A stretch of DNA of 33,278 nt from a virus, in IMG/VR virus record IMGVR_UViG_3300020439_000038, positions 1 to 33,278 of that record. One strand, written 5' to 3'. Below the pieces are notes generated by a model that was given only the letters and a program-made list of their open reading frames with translations, had not been told where the DNA came from and ran no database searches. Both the position numbers and the translations under genes were made by a program. Position 1 is the first letter of the stretch. Each line of letters starts with the position of its first letter. Below are positions 18,955 to 28,950 of the stretch, piece after piece.

Positions 18955-21900
18955 ATGCCTAAATTAACTACCGATTTCAACGTATCACCTTATCATGACG
19001 ATTTTGATGAAGCAAAAAAGTTTTTTAAAATCTTATATCGACCCGCATTTTCTGTGCAAGCAAGAGAACTTACACAGATGCAATCTATTCTTCAAAATCA
19101 AATCGAACAATTAGGTGATTATAATTTTTCTGATGGTGATAGGGTATATGGTGGTGAAATTTCTCTCAATACAAAAATAAATTCTCTTAAATTAAAAACA
19201 AATTATTCAGGAACTGAAATAGTTGTATCAAATTTTGAAGGAAGAATAATTGAAGGTAATACGTCTGGAGCAAGAGCAACGGTAGTAAAGGCAGAAAAAT
19301 TTACACAAACAACTCTTAACACATTGATGATTAATTATCTCGATGAAAAGGTTTTTGTAGATGATGAAATTATTCAAACGATAGATACTGGCACAACATA
19401 TTTTGCAAATGTTGCAGGTGAAGCAGAGGGATTAGAAGATGTTACAACATTAACTTCATCGGTTGCCTCAGGAAACGGTTCAATAGTTTCAATTGAAGAG
19501 GGTGTTTTTTATATTGGCGGTTATTTTGTATATGTGTCTCCACAAACGATTGTACTTGAAAAGTACGAAAGTAATCCTACGTATCGTATTGGTCTTTCAA
19601 TAGTAGAAAGTATAATTACAAGCGTTGATGATACGTCTTTATTAGACAATGCTTTAGGTTCTCCAAACTATACTGCACCTGGAGCAAATAGATATAAAAT
19701 TGATCTCACATTAACTGCTAAAAATATTTTTCAAACAGGCACTCCAATAGTATCTTCAGGTTTGACTTTTACCGCATCATCAAACACTGCAACAGTCACT
19801 ACATCTACTGATCACAATTTAGAAGATGGTGCAATTGTTGTAGTATCAGGTGCAAATCAATCTGAATATAATGGTAGATTTCCAATTGCAAATGTAACCA
19901 GCGGAACAACTTTTACATATTTTGTTTCAGGAAAACCAGCAACACCTGCAACAGGATCACCACAATATTCTCAGGTAATTACAAATCCATTAGAGGCACG
20001 ATCGGATGTTGATTTTATTGAATTACTTAGAGTAGAAAGTGGTATTGTAACAAAAGAGATTGTTAATCCATTATATGGTGCTATTGGTGACGTACTTGCA
20101 AGAAGAACATTTGATCAATCAGGAGACTTCACTGTAAAGCCATTTACGATTGCATTTGAAACACATAAGATTGCAGGCGTTGCCTCGACAAGAACGAGTG
20201 CTAATGCATGTACAAACTTCACAGGTTCTGGTACAGGTTTTGTTTCGCAATTGACCGATGGAGATGTCATTTTTCTTTCTGGAAATACTAACAAAACTGC
20301 TACAATATCAACGATTGCAAATAATACAACTCTAACATTATCTTCAGGAACGTCATTAGGTGACGGAACAGAGAATCAAAAAATAGGTGTTGATACTAAA
20401 GTAACCGCCGCATTGAGTCCTGGTAAAGCGTATGTTAAAGGATATGAATATGAAACAGTTACTACATCATTTATCGACATTGATAAAGGTAGAGATACAA
20501 GAACTGTTTCTGGTGAGCAACAAGGTATGGACTTTGGACCATTCTTAAAAGTTACCGATGTTCATGCAATGACAGGTTTTGATCTTAGTGTAGATTTAGC
20601 ATCAATAGGTACTGGAACAGGTGCGGCCGGATTAGATTTGATAGAACTTCATTGTGTAAAATGGCCTACAGATTATTTCATTGGTGGAACAACTGATCCT
20701 GATAGACCCACTATAAAAGCAGATGAGGCAACCGCAAGTACGAATAATAATATTGATTTTATTGCCATTAATCCAAACGATACTGCAAACACAAAGATAG
20801 GCACTGCAAGAATTAGACAATTAGATTTTAGAGCAGGTAGAAGTAGCACTATTGATAGTTTGTATTATAATTCAGTTCCAGCCGCTGGTACTGAAGCAAA
20901 TACCTATCATAGACTATACCCCGCAATTTATGATGCACATTTATTTGATTTTAGATTTGAAAAAGTAAGCGGAACAGTAGCCGCCGCAAATGCAAATACA
21001 TCAATAGTAAGATTGGCGGCTTCATTAGGTGGAGGAGGTTCTCAACCCACGAAATTATTTCCTACTGCAAACACATTATATGGCGTTGAAGTCACAGTAA
21101 ATACATCTTTTCTTGGTGTCACAACATCAGACACAAGAAAGATTGTGGAATGGACTGGAAATGAAACTGTTTTTACACCATCAACTACATACACTGCCGT
21201 ATTAGACAGTCCTTTATCACAACCAACTACGGCAACATCGACATATAGTTTAGATTTTAGTATAAAAAATGTAAGATCGGGTGTTAAGGTCGATGCTTCT
21301 CAATCAGATGCAAATAACAAAATATCTGATGGTTTTAACGTTGATCCAAGCGGAAAACTTGGTGGTGTTGAAACAGGTGAAACTATACTTTTTAAAGCGA
21401 ATGATGATGAAAGAACATTAATTTTTCCATTGCAGAATTCTACTGTAGCAAATTTAAATCCTACAGGATCAAGTTCTACAACATATAGATTCAAAAGAAC
21501 GTTTAGTGTAACTTTAAATTCAACTTCAGGCGGTACCGCCACTGCACCATCTGGTGAGGCTTTTTATCCTGCTACTACAAAAACACTTTCTGAATCGGAA
21601 GCAGATGCAAATTATATAGTAACTGCTACGGCAGGAACAAATCAAGGTAGGGTCATAGAATTCTCTAATACTTCTGGATCGACTTTACATGCAGGTTCAT
21701 CTTATACAAGAGCAATAGAACTTGAAAATAATGGTGGTACTTTAGTTGTAAAAGCAAGATCGGATGCAACTGGAGCACCTGATTTTGCATCACACACTGT
21801 TCAAGTAATTGCTACTATGCAACGTGCAAATGCTACCAATAGTGGTGCAGGTTCTCAAATTTCTAAGAAAACAATTGTCACAGGAAATACCACAGTTGCA

Positions 21901-24900
21901 AATGTTGATCATAATTCCACGAATAAAATTCAAGCAGATTCTGGTCAAATTACATTTGGCATATCAATGAATGTGCAACCAGGTGCAAACAACTCTTTAA
22001 AAATTTCTGATGTAAAAAAATTAGTCGCAGTTATTGATTCTCTCAATCCAGATGCTAATGTTAAGACTTCAATGGTCACCTCATCTATTGCTGATTCTGC
22101 TAATCAACATAACATTACTTCAAGATTTGAATTTGATTCTGGTCAGAAAGACAATTACTATGATTATGGAAAAATCTCATTAAAACCAGGCGAAGACAAA
22201 CCAGTAGGACAGGTAATTGCAATTGTAGATTACTACACACATAGCGGTACCGGTCCATTTACAGTTGATTCATACATTTATAGTGGCGCTGGTAATACAC
22301 CATATACTGAAATACCTTCTTATACTTCACCTGTATCAGGAAATAAATTTCAATTACGTGATGTCATTGATTTTAGACCAAAAAGAATCGGTATCGAAAC
22401 CGCTAATACAAATGGTGGTGATACAGGAACAAACGATATTACTGCCACTGCAAATGTGTTTCAAGGTAAAGTTTTACCAGATTTTGATTATACTTTTGAT
22501 ACAGATTATGCACATTATTTACCAAGAAAAGATAAAATTGTTCTAACCAGAGATAGAAATTTTAAAGTCATTAAAGGTGTTTCTGATTTAAATCCCGTTT
22601 TACCTGCAGACGATGAAGATTCTATGACTTTATATTCAATGGAGATACCTGCTTATACATTTAATTCAACTGATATTCAAGCAAGATACGTTGATAATAA
22701 ACGTTTTACAATGAAAGATATTGGAACACTCGAAAAACGTATAGAAAATCTTGAGTATTATGTCTCTCTTAATCTTTTAGAGAAAGAAGCAGATGGTTTG
22801 ACAATCACTGATACGAATGACAATGATAGATTTAAAAATGGTATTCTTGTTGATCCTTTTGCTGGTCATAATATTGGTGACGTATTCAATGATGATTATA
22901 ATATGTCAGTTGATTATGAAAATAAAACTTTAAGACCTCCGTTCAAAAGTGATTTACACAGATTAGAGTTTGATGCTAATACTCAAAATAGCACACTCGT
23001 AAATAATGGTGGAATACTTACTTTACCATTTTCATCTAGTCCATTTTTAGATCAACCACTTACAGGAAATCTTTTAGGTAAAAATGAGCAAAAGACAATT
23101 TCTGTAAATCCATATTCTTTTTCAAATTATATTGGTACTTGTGATTTAGATCCACCTACAGATAACTGGTATGATACTTCGATTAGACCTCAAGTTGTAG
23201 TAAATCTTGAAGGACAATATGATAATTGGACAGATATGCCTACCGCTAATGGTCATGGGTCTCATTATAACGATTGGGAAGATATTTGGTCTGGCAAACA
23301 GATAATAGAAGATGTGAAAGTTGGTACTAGAGATGCAGGAGATTCTGCAAGTAATGATAGAAGAGCAAAGACCACAAATCAAAACAAAACTTTGTCTGGT
23401 CTTAAAAAAGGAAACGTACCTGAAAAAATAATTAAAACAATTGGAAATAAAGTTGTAAATATCTCTGTATTGCCAAAAGTGAGAGAGCAAACAATAAGTT
23501 TTGTTGCAAAAGGTATTAAACCTAATAAAAACGTTTATGCTTTTTTCGATGACATTAAGGTAACGAGTTTTGTTAAACAGGCCTCTTTGTTGAATTTATC
23601 AAATGTCAGCACATCAAATGTTTTTAGAACAACATCCTCAAACTATGAAACTGTAAAAATAACTGGATCTGCAGGTAATTCTGGAAACACTGCTAAAGTT
23701 GTTTATATGTCTGATAGAAATGATGTAAATTCGTGTTCAATAATGATTATAAATCAATCAAATGAAGATGCTTTCTCAATCGGATCGGTTGTACAAGGTA
23801 TAGACACATTGGCTAATGGGACAATTTCATCTGTTACAAACTATACTTTAAGTGACGGTCAATTGACAGTATCAAATGAAGGTGTAACTGCTGGTATATT
23901 TAATATTCCTTCAGATAGATTTACTTCTGGAGAATTGGTCTTTAGATTGACAGACGATTCAGATAATATTTTAGCAAGCACAACATCGGTTGCCGAAAGA
24001 ATTTTTCATAATAAAGGTGTAATTGATTCTAATAGAGAAGATAATGTAATATCTGTCAGACCTTTGATTAAAAAACGTGATGATATATCAACGGAAAACA
24101 TCGTTAAAAGTTATGCAACACCAAGAAGATCGGAATCAAATAAATTTTTTGCGCCATTGTCACAATCATTTTTTGTATCCGAAGACAACTATCCTTCAGG
24201 TGTATTTTTAGATAGTATTGAATTATATTTCAGTCAGAAAGAATCTTCTTTAGGATCAAAGAACAGTATAACACTTGATTTACGACCAATGGTCGAAGGT
24301 GCTCCTAGTCCATCGGTTGTAATTCCTGGTTCTCAAGTTACTTTAAGTCCAGCAAGAGTGACCGCTAATACTAGCACACCGGTAGCAAATTCCTCTGGTG
24401 GTTTTCCTGATACGTCACTTGGAAATTCATTAACTGCTAACAAAAGCGGATCAAACGTAGGATCAAAAACGATTTTCAAATTTGATTTTCCTGTGTTCTT
24501 GAATCCAGGAGAATATGCTTTCACGTTAAATTCTGCAACATCTGAATATAAATTGTATGCTTATGAATTAGGTGCCAAACATACAGGAACCGACAGAAAA
24601 ATTACAAAGCAACCATATGTGGGTAAATTATTTAAACCGTCAAATGCAGAAACGAGAACTGGTTTAGAAAATGAGGGATTGATGTTTAAAATTAATAGAT
24701 GTAATTTTTCTTCAGATTTTGCACATGCAAGATTAACAAATAAGGTGACATCTTCAAGCAATGCTTCTTCCAATTCAATTATGGATAGCATGAAAGTCAT
24801 CTCTGACACAATTGAATTTGCAAACACCTCATCAATTTTTCATTATTATACAACTGCAAAAAATGCGGCGGTCAAGGGTAGTGCAACCCAATTTGTGCCT

Positions 24901-25863
24901 AATAAAAACGTTGATTTTAAAACACAACAACAAATAACTTATGAGACTGATGAATTGATAGATGCGTATGGAAATTCTTTTCAATTAAATGTCTATTTTA
25001 CTTCTGCAAATACAATAATTAGTCCTGTATTTGACGAAACAAGAGCAGGAATTATTTCAATTGAGAATGATGTTAATAATGCTGGTATTAAAAACTCAAA
25101 TATTCTTATTATAAGTTCAGGATCAAGTTTATTACAATCTGAATATGGTGGTGATACAGGAAGATATGCATCAGCAAATGCCGTTGATGGAAACACCAGT
25201 GCCTTCACTGTATCAGATCCTGATATCGGAAGTAATACTGCAACAATTGCCGCCAATGTAGGATCAGATGGAAAAATTAATGACATAAAAGTTGTTAATC
25301 CAGGTAGCGGATATTTAACGAATCCGACAGTAACAGTGGCCACTGCATTATCAGGTACAGATCCTGTTATAAGAATCGTGAGTGAAGGTTCAAATTCTTC
25401 AAATATGCTGACTGCAAATACTCAACATTCTAGAGGAGGAAATTTAACTGCAAGATACATTTCTAGAAGAGTTACATTAGAAGAGGGTTTCGATGCTTCT
25501 GATATACGTGTTTATATGAACGCCTATAAACCAAGAGGTACAAATATTTACGTATATTATAAAGTTCTTTCAGGTGAAGATTCTGAAAATTTTGATGACA
25601 AACCATACGTTCTTATGGAACAAGAAACATCAGGAGGGTTATTCTCTTTAAATGAAAATGATTTTAAAGAATATGTTTTTAAGACCAAGGATGAAAAAAT
25701 TAATTATTCATCAAATGATGGTACTGCAACATTTAGAAATTTTAGAACATTTGCAATTAAACTTGTTTTCACTAGAGATTTGGATATTCAAACAACATTT
25801 ATCGGAATACCAAAAGTTACAGATCTAAAAGCGTTAGCATTAGATAGCGTAGGTAATCCATAA
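18955..25863 (+). CDS. Giant DUF4815-type baseplate/fibre-attachment protein
   Basis: 2302 aa, the largest gene here. The N-terminus (SPYHDDFDEAKKFFKILYRP, then VQARELTQMQSILQNQIEQL) is the hallmark of DUF4815 phage proteins. Further family-like stretches follow: PGKAYVKGYEYETV (about 488), LRDVIDFRPKRIG (1135), DKIVLTRDRNFKVIKG, FTMKDIGTLEKRIENLEYYV (1250), KPNKNVYAFFDDIKVTSF (about 1520), LSQSFFVSEDNYPSGVFLDS (1734) and GFDASDIRVYMNAYKPRGTN (about 2180). It also holds a TSG module (19230-19290), an FCCH-like module (19756-19975), a GD module (20219-20390) and a Gly-Tyr module (25275-25385). Its place after gp8 suggests it replaces T4 gp9/gp10 at the baseplate rim, where fibres attach; that is inference. 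It joins the next gene by TAATG. Confidence 0.78.
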   Translation: MPKLTTDFNVSPYHDDFDEAKKFFKILYRPAFSVQARELTQMQSILQNQIEQLGDYNFSDGDRVYGGEISLNTKINSLKLKTNYSGTEIVVSNFEGRIIEGNTSGARATVVKAEKFTQTTLNTLMINYLDEKVFVDDEIIQTIDTGTTYFANVAGEAEGLEDVTTLTSSVASGNGSIVSIEEGVFYIGGYFVYVSPQTIVLEKYESNPTYRIGLSIVESIITSVDDTSLLDNALGSPNYTAPGANRYKIDLTLTAKNIFQTGTPIVSSGLTFTASSNTATVTTSTDHNLEDGAIVVVSGANQSEYNGRFPIANVTSGTTFTYFVSGKPATPATGSPQYSQVITNPLEARSDVDFIELLRVESGIVTKEIVNPLYGAIGDVLARRTFDQSGDFTVKPFTIAFETHKIAGVASTRTSANACTNFTGSGTGFVSQLTDGDVIFLSGNTNKTATISTIANNTTLTLSSGTSLGDGTENQKIGVDTKVTAALSPGKAYVKGYEYETVTTSFIDIDKGRDTRTVSGEQQGMDFGPFLKVTDVHAMTGFDLSVDLASIGTGTGAAGLDLIELHCVKWPTDYFIGGTTDPDRPTIKADEATASTNNNIDFIAINPNDTANTKIGTARIRQLDFRAGRSSTIDSLYYNSVPAAGTEANTYHRLYPAIYDAHLFDFRFEKVSGTVAAANANTSIVRLAASLGGGGSQPTKLFPTANTLYGVEVTVNTSFLGVTTSDTRKIVEWTGNETVFTPSTTYTAVLDSPLSQPTTATSTYSLDFSIKNVRSGVKVDASQSDANNKISDGFNVDPSGKLGGVETGETILFKANDDERTLIFPLQNSTVANLNPTGSSSTTYRFKRTFSVTLNSTSGGTATAPSGEAFYPATTKTLSESEADANYIVTATAGTNQGRVIEFSNTSGSTLHAGSSYTRAIELENNGGTLVVKARSDATGAPDFASHTVQVIATMQRANATNSGAGSQISKKTIVTGNTTVANVDHNSTNKIQADSGQITFGISMNVQPGANNSLKISDVKKLVAVIDSLNPDANVKTSMVTSSIADSANQHNITSRFEFDSGQKDNYYDYGKISLKPGEDKPVGQVIAIVDYYTHSGTGPFTVDSYIYSGAGNTPYTEIPSYTSPVSGNKFQLRDVIDFRPKRIGIETANTNGGDTGTNDITATANVFQGKVLPDFDYTFDTDYAHYLPRKDKIVLTRDRNFKVIKGVSDLNPVLPADDEDSMTLYSMEIPAYTFNSTDIQARYVDNKRFTMKDIGTLEKRIENLEYYVSLNLLEKEADGLTITDTNDNDRFKNGILVDPFAGHNIGDVFNDDYNMSVDYENKTLRPPFKSDLHRLEFDANTQNSTLVNNGGILTLPFSSSPFLDQPLTGNLLGKNEQKTISVNPYSFSNYIGTCDLDPPTDNWYDTSIRPQVVVNLEGQYDNWTDMPTANGHGSHYNDWEDIWSGKQIIEDVKVGTRDAGDSASNDRRAKTTNQNKTLSGLKKGNVPEKIIKTIGNKVVNISVLPKVREQTISFVAKGIKPNKNVYAFFDDIKVTSFVKQASLLNLSNVSTSNVFRTTSSNYETVKITGSAGNSGNTAKVVYMSDRNDVNSCSIMIINQSNEDAFSIGSVVQGIDTLANGTISSVTNYTLSDGQLTVSNEGVTAGIFNIPSDRFTSGELVFRLTDDSDNILASTTSVAERIFHNKGVIDSNREDNVISVRPLIKKRDDISTENIVKSYATPRRSESNKFFAPLSQSFFVSEDNYPSGVFLDSIELYFSQKESSLGSKNSITLDLRPMVEGAPSPSVVIPGSQVTLSPARVTANTSTPVANSSGGFPDTSLGNSLTANKSGSNVGSKTIFKFDFPVFLNPGEYAFTLNSATSEYKLYAYELGAKHTGTDRKITKQPYVGKLFKPSNAETRTGLENEGLMFKINRCNFSSDFAHARLTNKVTSSSNASSNSIMDSMKVISDTIEFANTSSIFHYYTTAKNAAVKGSATQFVPNKNVDFKTQQQITYETDELIDAYGNSFQLNVYFTSANTIISPVFDETRAGIISIENDVNNAGIKNSNILIISSGSSLLQSEYGGDTGRYASANAVDGNTSAFTVSDPDIGSNTATIAANVGSDGKINDIKVVNPGSGYLTNPTVTVATALSGTDPVIRIVSEGSNSSNMLTANTQHSRGGNLTARYISRRVTLEEGFDASDIRVYMNAYKPRGTNIYVYYKVLSGEDSENFDDKPYVLMEQETSGGLFSLNENDFKEYVFKTKDEKINYSSNDGTATFRNFRTFAIKLVFTRDLDIQTTFIGIPKVTDLKALALDSVGNP
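19756..19975 (+). repeat. FCCH-like module in DUF4815-type protein
   Basis: Contains TATVTTSTDHNLEDGAIVVV, GANQSEYNGRFPIANV, TTFTYFVSG and TPATGS. Same order and spacing as the copies in gp7 and the SbsA-like protein. Confidence 0.65.
20219..20390 (+). repeat. GD module in DUF4815-type protein
   Basis: FTGSGTGFVSQLTDGDVIFL, then ATISTIANNTTLTL and SLGDGTENQ. Parallels the two tandem copies at the 3' end of gp7. Confidence 0.6.
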
Positions 25864-26072
25864 TGAAAGTTAAAACAGATCATCCAAATTATTTGAAAGA
25901 TCTTGATAATAATGCCATACTTGCTAATGATAAACAGGCATTGTTGAAACATAGAAAAAAATTATCGGAGTCACAACAAATAAATAATTTGAGAAACGAA
26001 GTGAATGAATTAAAACATAAATTAGACTTGGTTTTATTTCACCTTCAAGACATAAGAGGAAAACATGCCTAG
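25863..26072 (+). CDS. Small coiled-coil protein before the fibre gene
   Basis: 69 aa, charged and helical. The C-terminal half has heptad-like leucines (INNLRNEVNELKHKLDLVLF). The N-terminus contains YLKDLDNNAILANDKQALLK, a pattern I associate with small marine T4-like phage proteins at this locus, but without a known function. The start overlaps the upstream stop (TAATG) and the last 8 nt overlap the fibre gene, so the three genes are coupled. It may be a fibre-attachment or assembly factor in the T4 gp11 position; this is inferred from gene order only. Confidence 0.72.
   Translation: MKVKTDHPNYLKDLDNNAILANDKQALLKHRKKLSESQQINNLRNEVNELKHKLDLVLFHLQDIRGKHA
26055..26060 (+). promoter_or_regulatory. 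Shine-Dalgarno AGAGGA for the fibre gene
   Basis: AGAGGA 4 nt before ATG 26065, inside the 3' end of the 69-aa gene. Confidence 0.6.
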
Positions 26073-27933
26073 TGTAAGTTCAGTAGAATTAACTAATACA
26101 TTTGACGATTGGCGTAATAGAACCAATGATATTGTAACAGAAATTAATAATGCAAATAGTGTAGATCCAACCAGTGCTATTGTTTTTGCTAACTCGACAT
26201 CAGGATTTCAAGTTGCAGAAGTTGTTTCTGATTCTGTAACAGGAACACTTGTTACTGGAACGAGACTTACATTTACTGGTGGTAATATTAATTTTACTTC
26301 AGCAAATACCACATCATTGGGTAATGTACATCAGACACATATTTTAGGAGGCACTGCAATTGATGTAGCATCTCCATCATTAGCCGATACATCAATCTCA
26401 AATACCTTTATATACAATAGTAAAGTCGATCTCAACGGACAAAAATTTATAACTGGTTCATCAACAATGGATTTTGATGGTGCAACTATTACAAGTTTAG
26501 GAACGATATCATCTGCAAATTTAACTGCTACAGTTGATGCCGCCGTTCTTCTCACTAATCCATCAATTAATGTGAATAGTGAGACTGTTGGAGGTATTAC
26601 ATTATCTGCTGGAACGCATGATTTTAATGGTGCTAATATACAAAACATGTATATGAACACATCTCGTGTGGAATCTAGTACGGTTGAAGCAAGTAATGTT
26701 GTCGTGAATGGAGCAGGTTTTCTCGTAAGTACCAATGCCGTAGCCTTAGCAATAGACGTTGGATTGGCTCATACATCTAATGTAGGTATTGGTAAATATA
26801 CTGAAGTTTCTACCGACATTGGTTCAGAAAAAAGACCTACATCATCTAAAGGTAAATTACACATTAGAACAGAATATGCGGCCGCAAGTGATTATGCCGC
26901 CTGGGACGGTGCTAGTGGAACAATAAGCACTTTTAATGTAGATACTTTTGCTGATGAATTGGTATTGGAAAGTAATACTGATGCTGGAATGACTATTTTA
27001 TGTAATACTGCATCAAATGGTGTGATCGCTTTTGCTGATACTGACGATACTGATATTGGATTTGTCACGTATGATCATACAAATGATAGAATGATGATTG
27101 GTGCAAATGCCGCAAATGCATTTATGATTGATAGTGAATTTGGATCATCCGTACAGATACCAGGCAATCGTACTCTTGGAACACAGGCAGGAAAACTTCA
27201 TGTAAATGTTGGTGCAACGGATGGAACAACAGGGTTATATATCGATTCGAATGCCGAAGACGAAAAAGCAATACAAATCGATGCAGATCAAACGACAGTA
27301 AATGTCGTTAATATCACAACAACTACTTTAACATCTGGAAGTGCAATTGCGATAGATGATAATTCTGCCAGTACAGGAGGTAGAACATTAATTGATATTA
27401 AACAAAATCATGCAAGTGCAACTGGTGGTACTGCATTGAAAATTGCAACCGATGGGATGAAGGCAGTTGATATTATTCAAAATAAAGTAGATAAAGTAGC
27501 ATTAAATGTGTCTGCCTCTGGAGTTCAAACTGAACCATTAGTAAGTTTTATTAATTCAGGTAATGCTGATGACATTACACTTTTTGTAAAGAATGCTAGA
27601 ACAGATGGTGGTCTTATCATGCAAGTTGCGAATAATTCTACAACTGGTGCTTTTGTAGTATCCGCTAATGGAAACATAGGTATAAATGATTCAACACCTA
27701 CTTATAAGTTGGATGTCAATGGAACATTTAGAACTACAGGTGCGGTAACTTTTGGTTCAACGTTGAGTGTTACATCTGGTGTTACTTTAAGTTCAACATT
27801 AGGTGTTTCAGGAATTGCTACATTTACAAGTGGTTCGGGTACAACAACAATTATAGGTAATAGCGTAATTAGTGATGGTGTTGAATGTAGATTGAAAGTA
27901 TTAGATTCAGATGGATCATTAATTAATAGTTAG
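26065..27933 (+). CDS. Tail fibre protein
   Basis: 622 aa. The N-terminus TNTFDDWRNRTNDIVTEIN is the attachment-type motif of many marine phage fibres. The body is Gly/Ser/Thr/Asn-rich beta repeats (FTGGNINFTSANTTSLGNVH) with parallel DFDGATITSLGTISS and DFNGANIQNMY units. The C-terminus has the common fibre phrase TPTYKLDVNGTFRTTGAVTF followed by short TLSVTSGVT and TLGVSG repeats. I see no S74 autochaperone peptidase at the end, so trimerisation may need another protein. It lies where T4 has gp12/wac, just before gp13, and could be a short fibre, whisker or receptor-binding fibre. Its stop is 12 nt before gp13. Confidence 0.8.
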   Translation: MPSVSSVELTNTFDDWRNRTNDIVTEINNANSVDPTSAIVFANSTSGFQVAEVVSDSVTGTLVTGTRLTFTGGNINFTSANTTSLGNVHQTHILGGTAIDVASPSLADTSISNTFIYNSKVDLNGQKFITGSSTMDFDGATITSLGTISSANLTATVDAAVLLTNPSINVNSETVGGITLSAGTHDFNGANIQNMYMNTSRVESSTVEASNVVVNGAGFLVSTNAVALAIDVGLAHTSNVGIGKYTEVSTDIGSEKRPTSSKGKLHIRTEYAAASDYAAWDGASGTISTFNVDTFADELVLESNTDAGMTILCNTASNGVIAFADTDDTDIGFVTYDHTNDRMMIGANAANAFMIDSEFGSSVQIPGNRTLGTQAGKLHVNVGATDGTTGLYIDSNAEDEKAIQIDADQTTVNVVNITTTTLTSGSAIAIDDNSASTGGRTLIDIKQNHASATGGTALKIATDGMKAVDIIQNKVDKVALNVSASGVQTEPLVSFINSGNADDITLFVKNARTDGGLIMQVANNSTTGAFVVSANGNIGINDSTPTYKLDVNGTFRTTGAVTFGSTLSVTSGVTLSSTLGVSGIATFTSGSGTTTIIGNSVISDGVECRLKVLDSDGSLINS

Positions 27934-27945
27934 TTAAGAGATTAA

Positions 27946-28950
27946 ATGGCTAAACCAAGTTCAAGAGAAGCACTAAAACAATATTCCTTACGTATGTTAG
28001 GCAAACCTGTCGTAGAAATCAATGTTGATGACGATCAACTTGAAGACAGAATAGATGAGGGTTTGCAATATTTTCAAGAATATCATTTTGATGGTGTCGA
28101 AAAAACATATGTCAGAAGAAAAATAACTGGTTCGACATTGAACATTTCGAGTGTTACAGGTACGTTTGATGCAGGAGAAGTTATTACAGGTGGCACATCT
28201 AATGCTACCGCCACAGTGCATTCAGCAAATTCTACAGTCATAACTTTTAAAAATCATAAAGACGGAAATGGCACTCAAAACAATAACACCTCTTCAACTT
28301 TTACCACATCTGAAACTATTACAGGAGGTGGTTCTGGAGCAACCGCAACTGCAGGTTCAGTAACATTTGGGGACATTGATAATCATTTTATACCATTAGA
28401 TGATAGAATTATTGGAATCGTAAATATTTTTGATATCAATAGTACAACTGGAGGCCAGACCACTGCAAGTATGTTTAACTTTAGATATCAATTTCATTTA
28501 AATGAAATGCCTTATCTCGCTTCAGGATCACTAGCAAATTATCAAATGACTCAAGGAAATTTACAATTGCTAAACGATATATTTGTTGGTAAAAAACCTA
28601 TACGTTTTAATAGACATCAAAATCGATTATATCTAGATTTGGATTGGGTAAATGATGATATAAGAATTGACGAATTTGTAGTTGTAGAGTGTTTTGCAGT
28701 TGTTAATCCTGATTCATTTACAGATGTTTATAATGATATTTTCCTGAAAAAATATGTAACTGCTTTATTCAAAAGACAATGGGGAGCAAATTTAATTAAG
28801 TACGATGGCGTACAACTACCAGGTGGTGTAAATTTAAACGGAAGACAATTATTTGAAGATGCCACTCAAGAACTTAATCAAATTGAGGAAGATATGCAAT
28901 TGCGTAACGAACTTCCTGTTGATATGATGATTGGAGCAGGACCTTTCTAA
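27946..28950 (+). CDS. 13: gp13 neck protein with an inserted module
   Basis: 334 aa (T4 gp13: 309 aa). The N-terminus LKQYSLRMLGKPVVEINVDD, with QLEDRIDEGLQYFQEYHFDG, and the C-terminal half (MFNFRYQFHLNEMPYLASGS, YLDLDWVNDDIRIDEFVVVE, ELPVDMMIGAGPF) match gp13 of marine T4-like phages. This protein closes the packaged head and connects it to the tail. Residues about 60-143 are a double TSG module (AGEVITGGTSNATATVHSAN and SETITGGGSGATATAG), of the type found in baseplate proteins, sitting between the helical bundle and the NHFIPLDDRIIGIVNIF strand. It joins gp14 by TAATG. Confidence 0.9.
   Translation: MAKPSSREALKQYSLRMLGKPVVEINVDDDQLEDRIDEGLQYFQEYHFDGVEKTYVRRKITGSTLNISSVTGTFDAGEVITGGTSNATATVHSANSTVITFKNHKDGNGTQNNNTSSTFTTSETITGGGSGATATAGSVTFGDIDNHFIPLDDRIIGIVNIFDINSTTGGQTTASMFNFRYQFHLNEMPYLASGSLANYQMTQGNLQLLNDIFVGKKPIRFNRHQNRLYLDLDWVNDDIRIDEFVVVECFAVVNPDSFTDVYNDIFLKKYVTALFKRQWGANLIKYDGVQLPGGVNLNGRQLFEDATQELNQIEEDMQLRNELPVDMMIGAGPF
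28126..28375 (+). repeat. TSG module inserted in gp13
   Basis: Two half-repeats, GTFDAGEVITGGTSNATATV and FTTSETITGGGSGATATAG, separated by an Asn/Thr-rich linker. They interrupt the conserved gp13 core. Confidence 0.65.
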
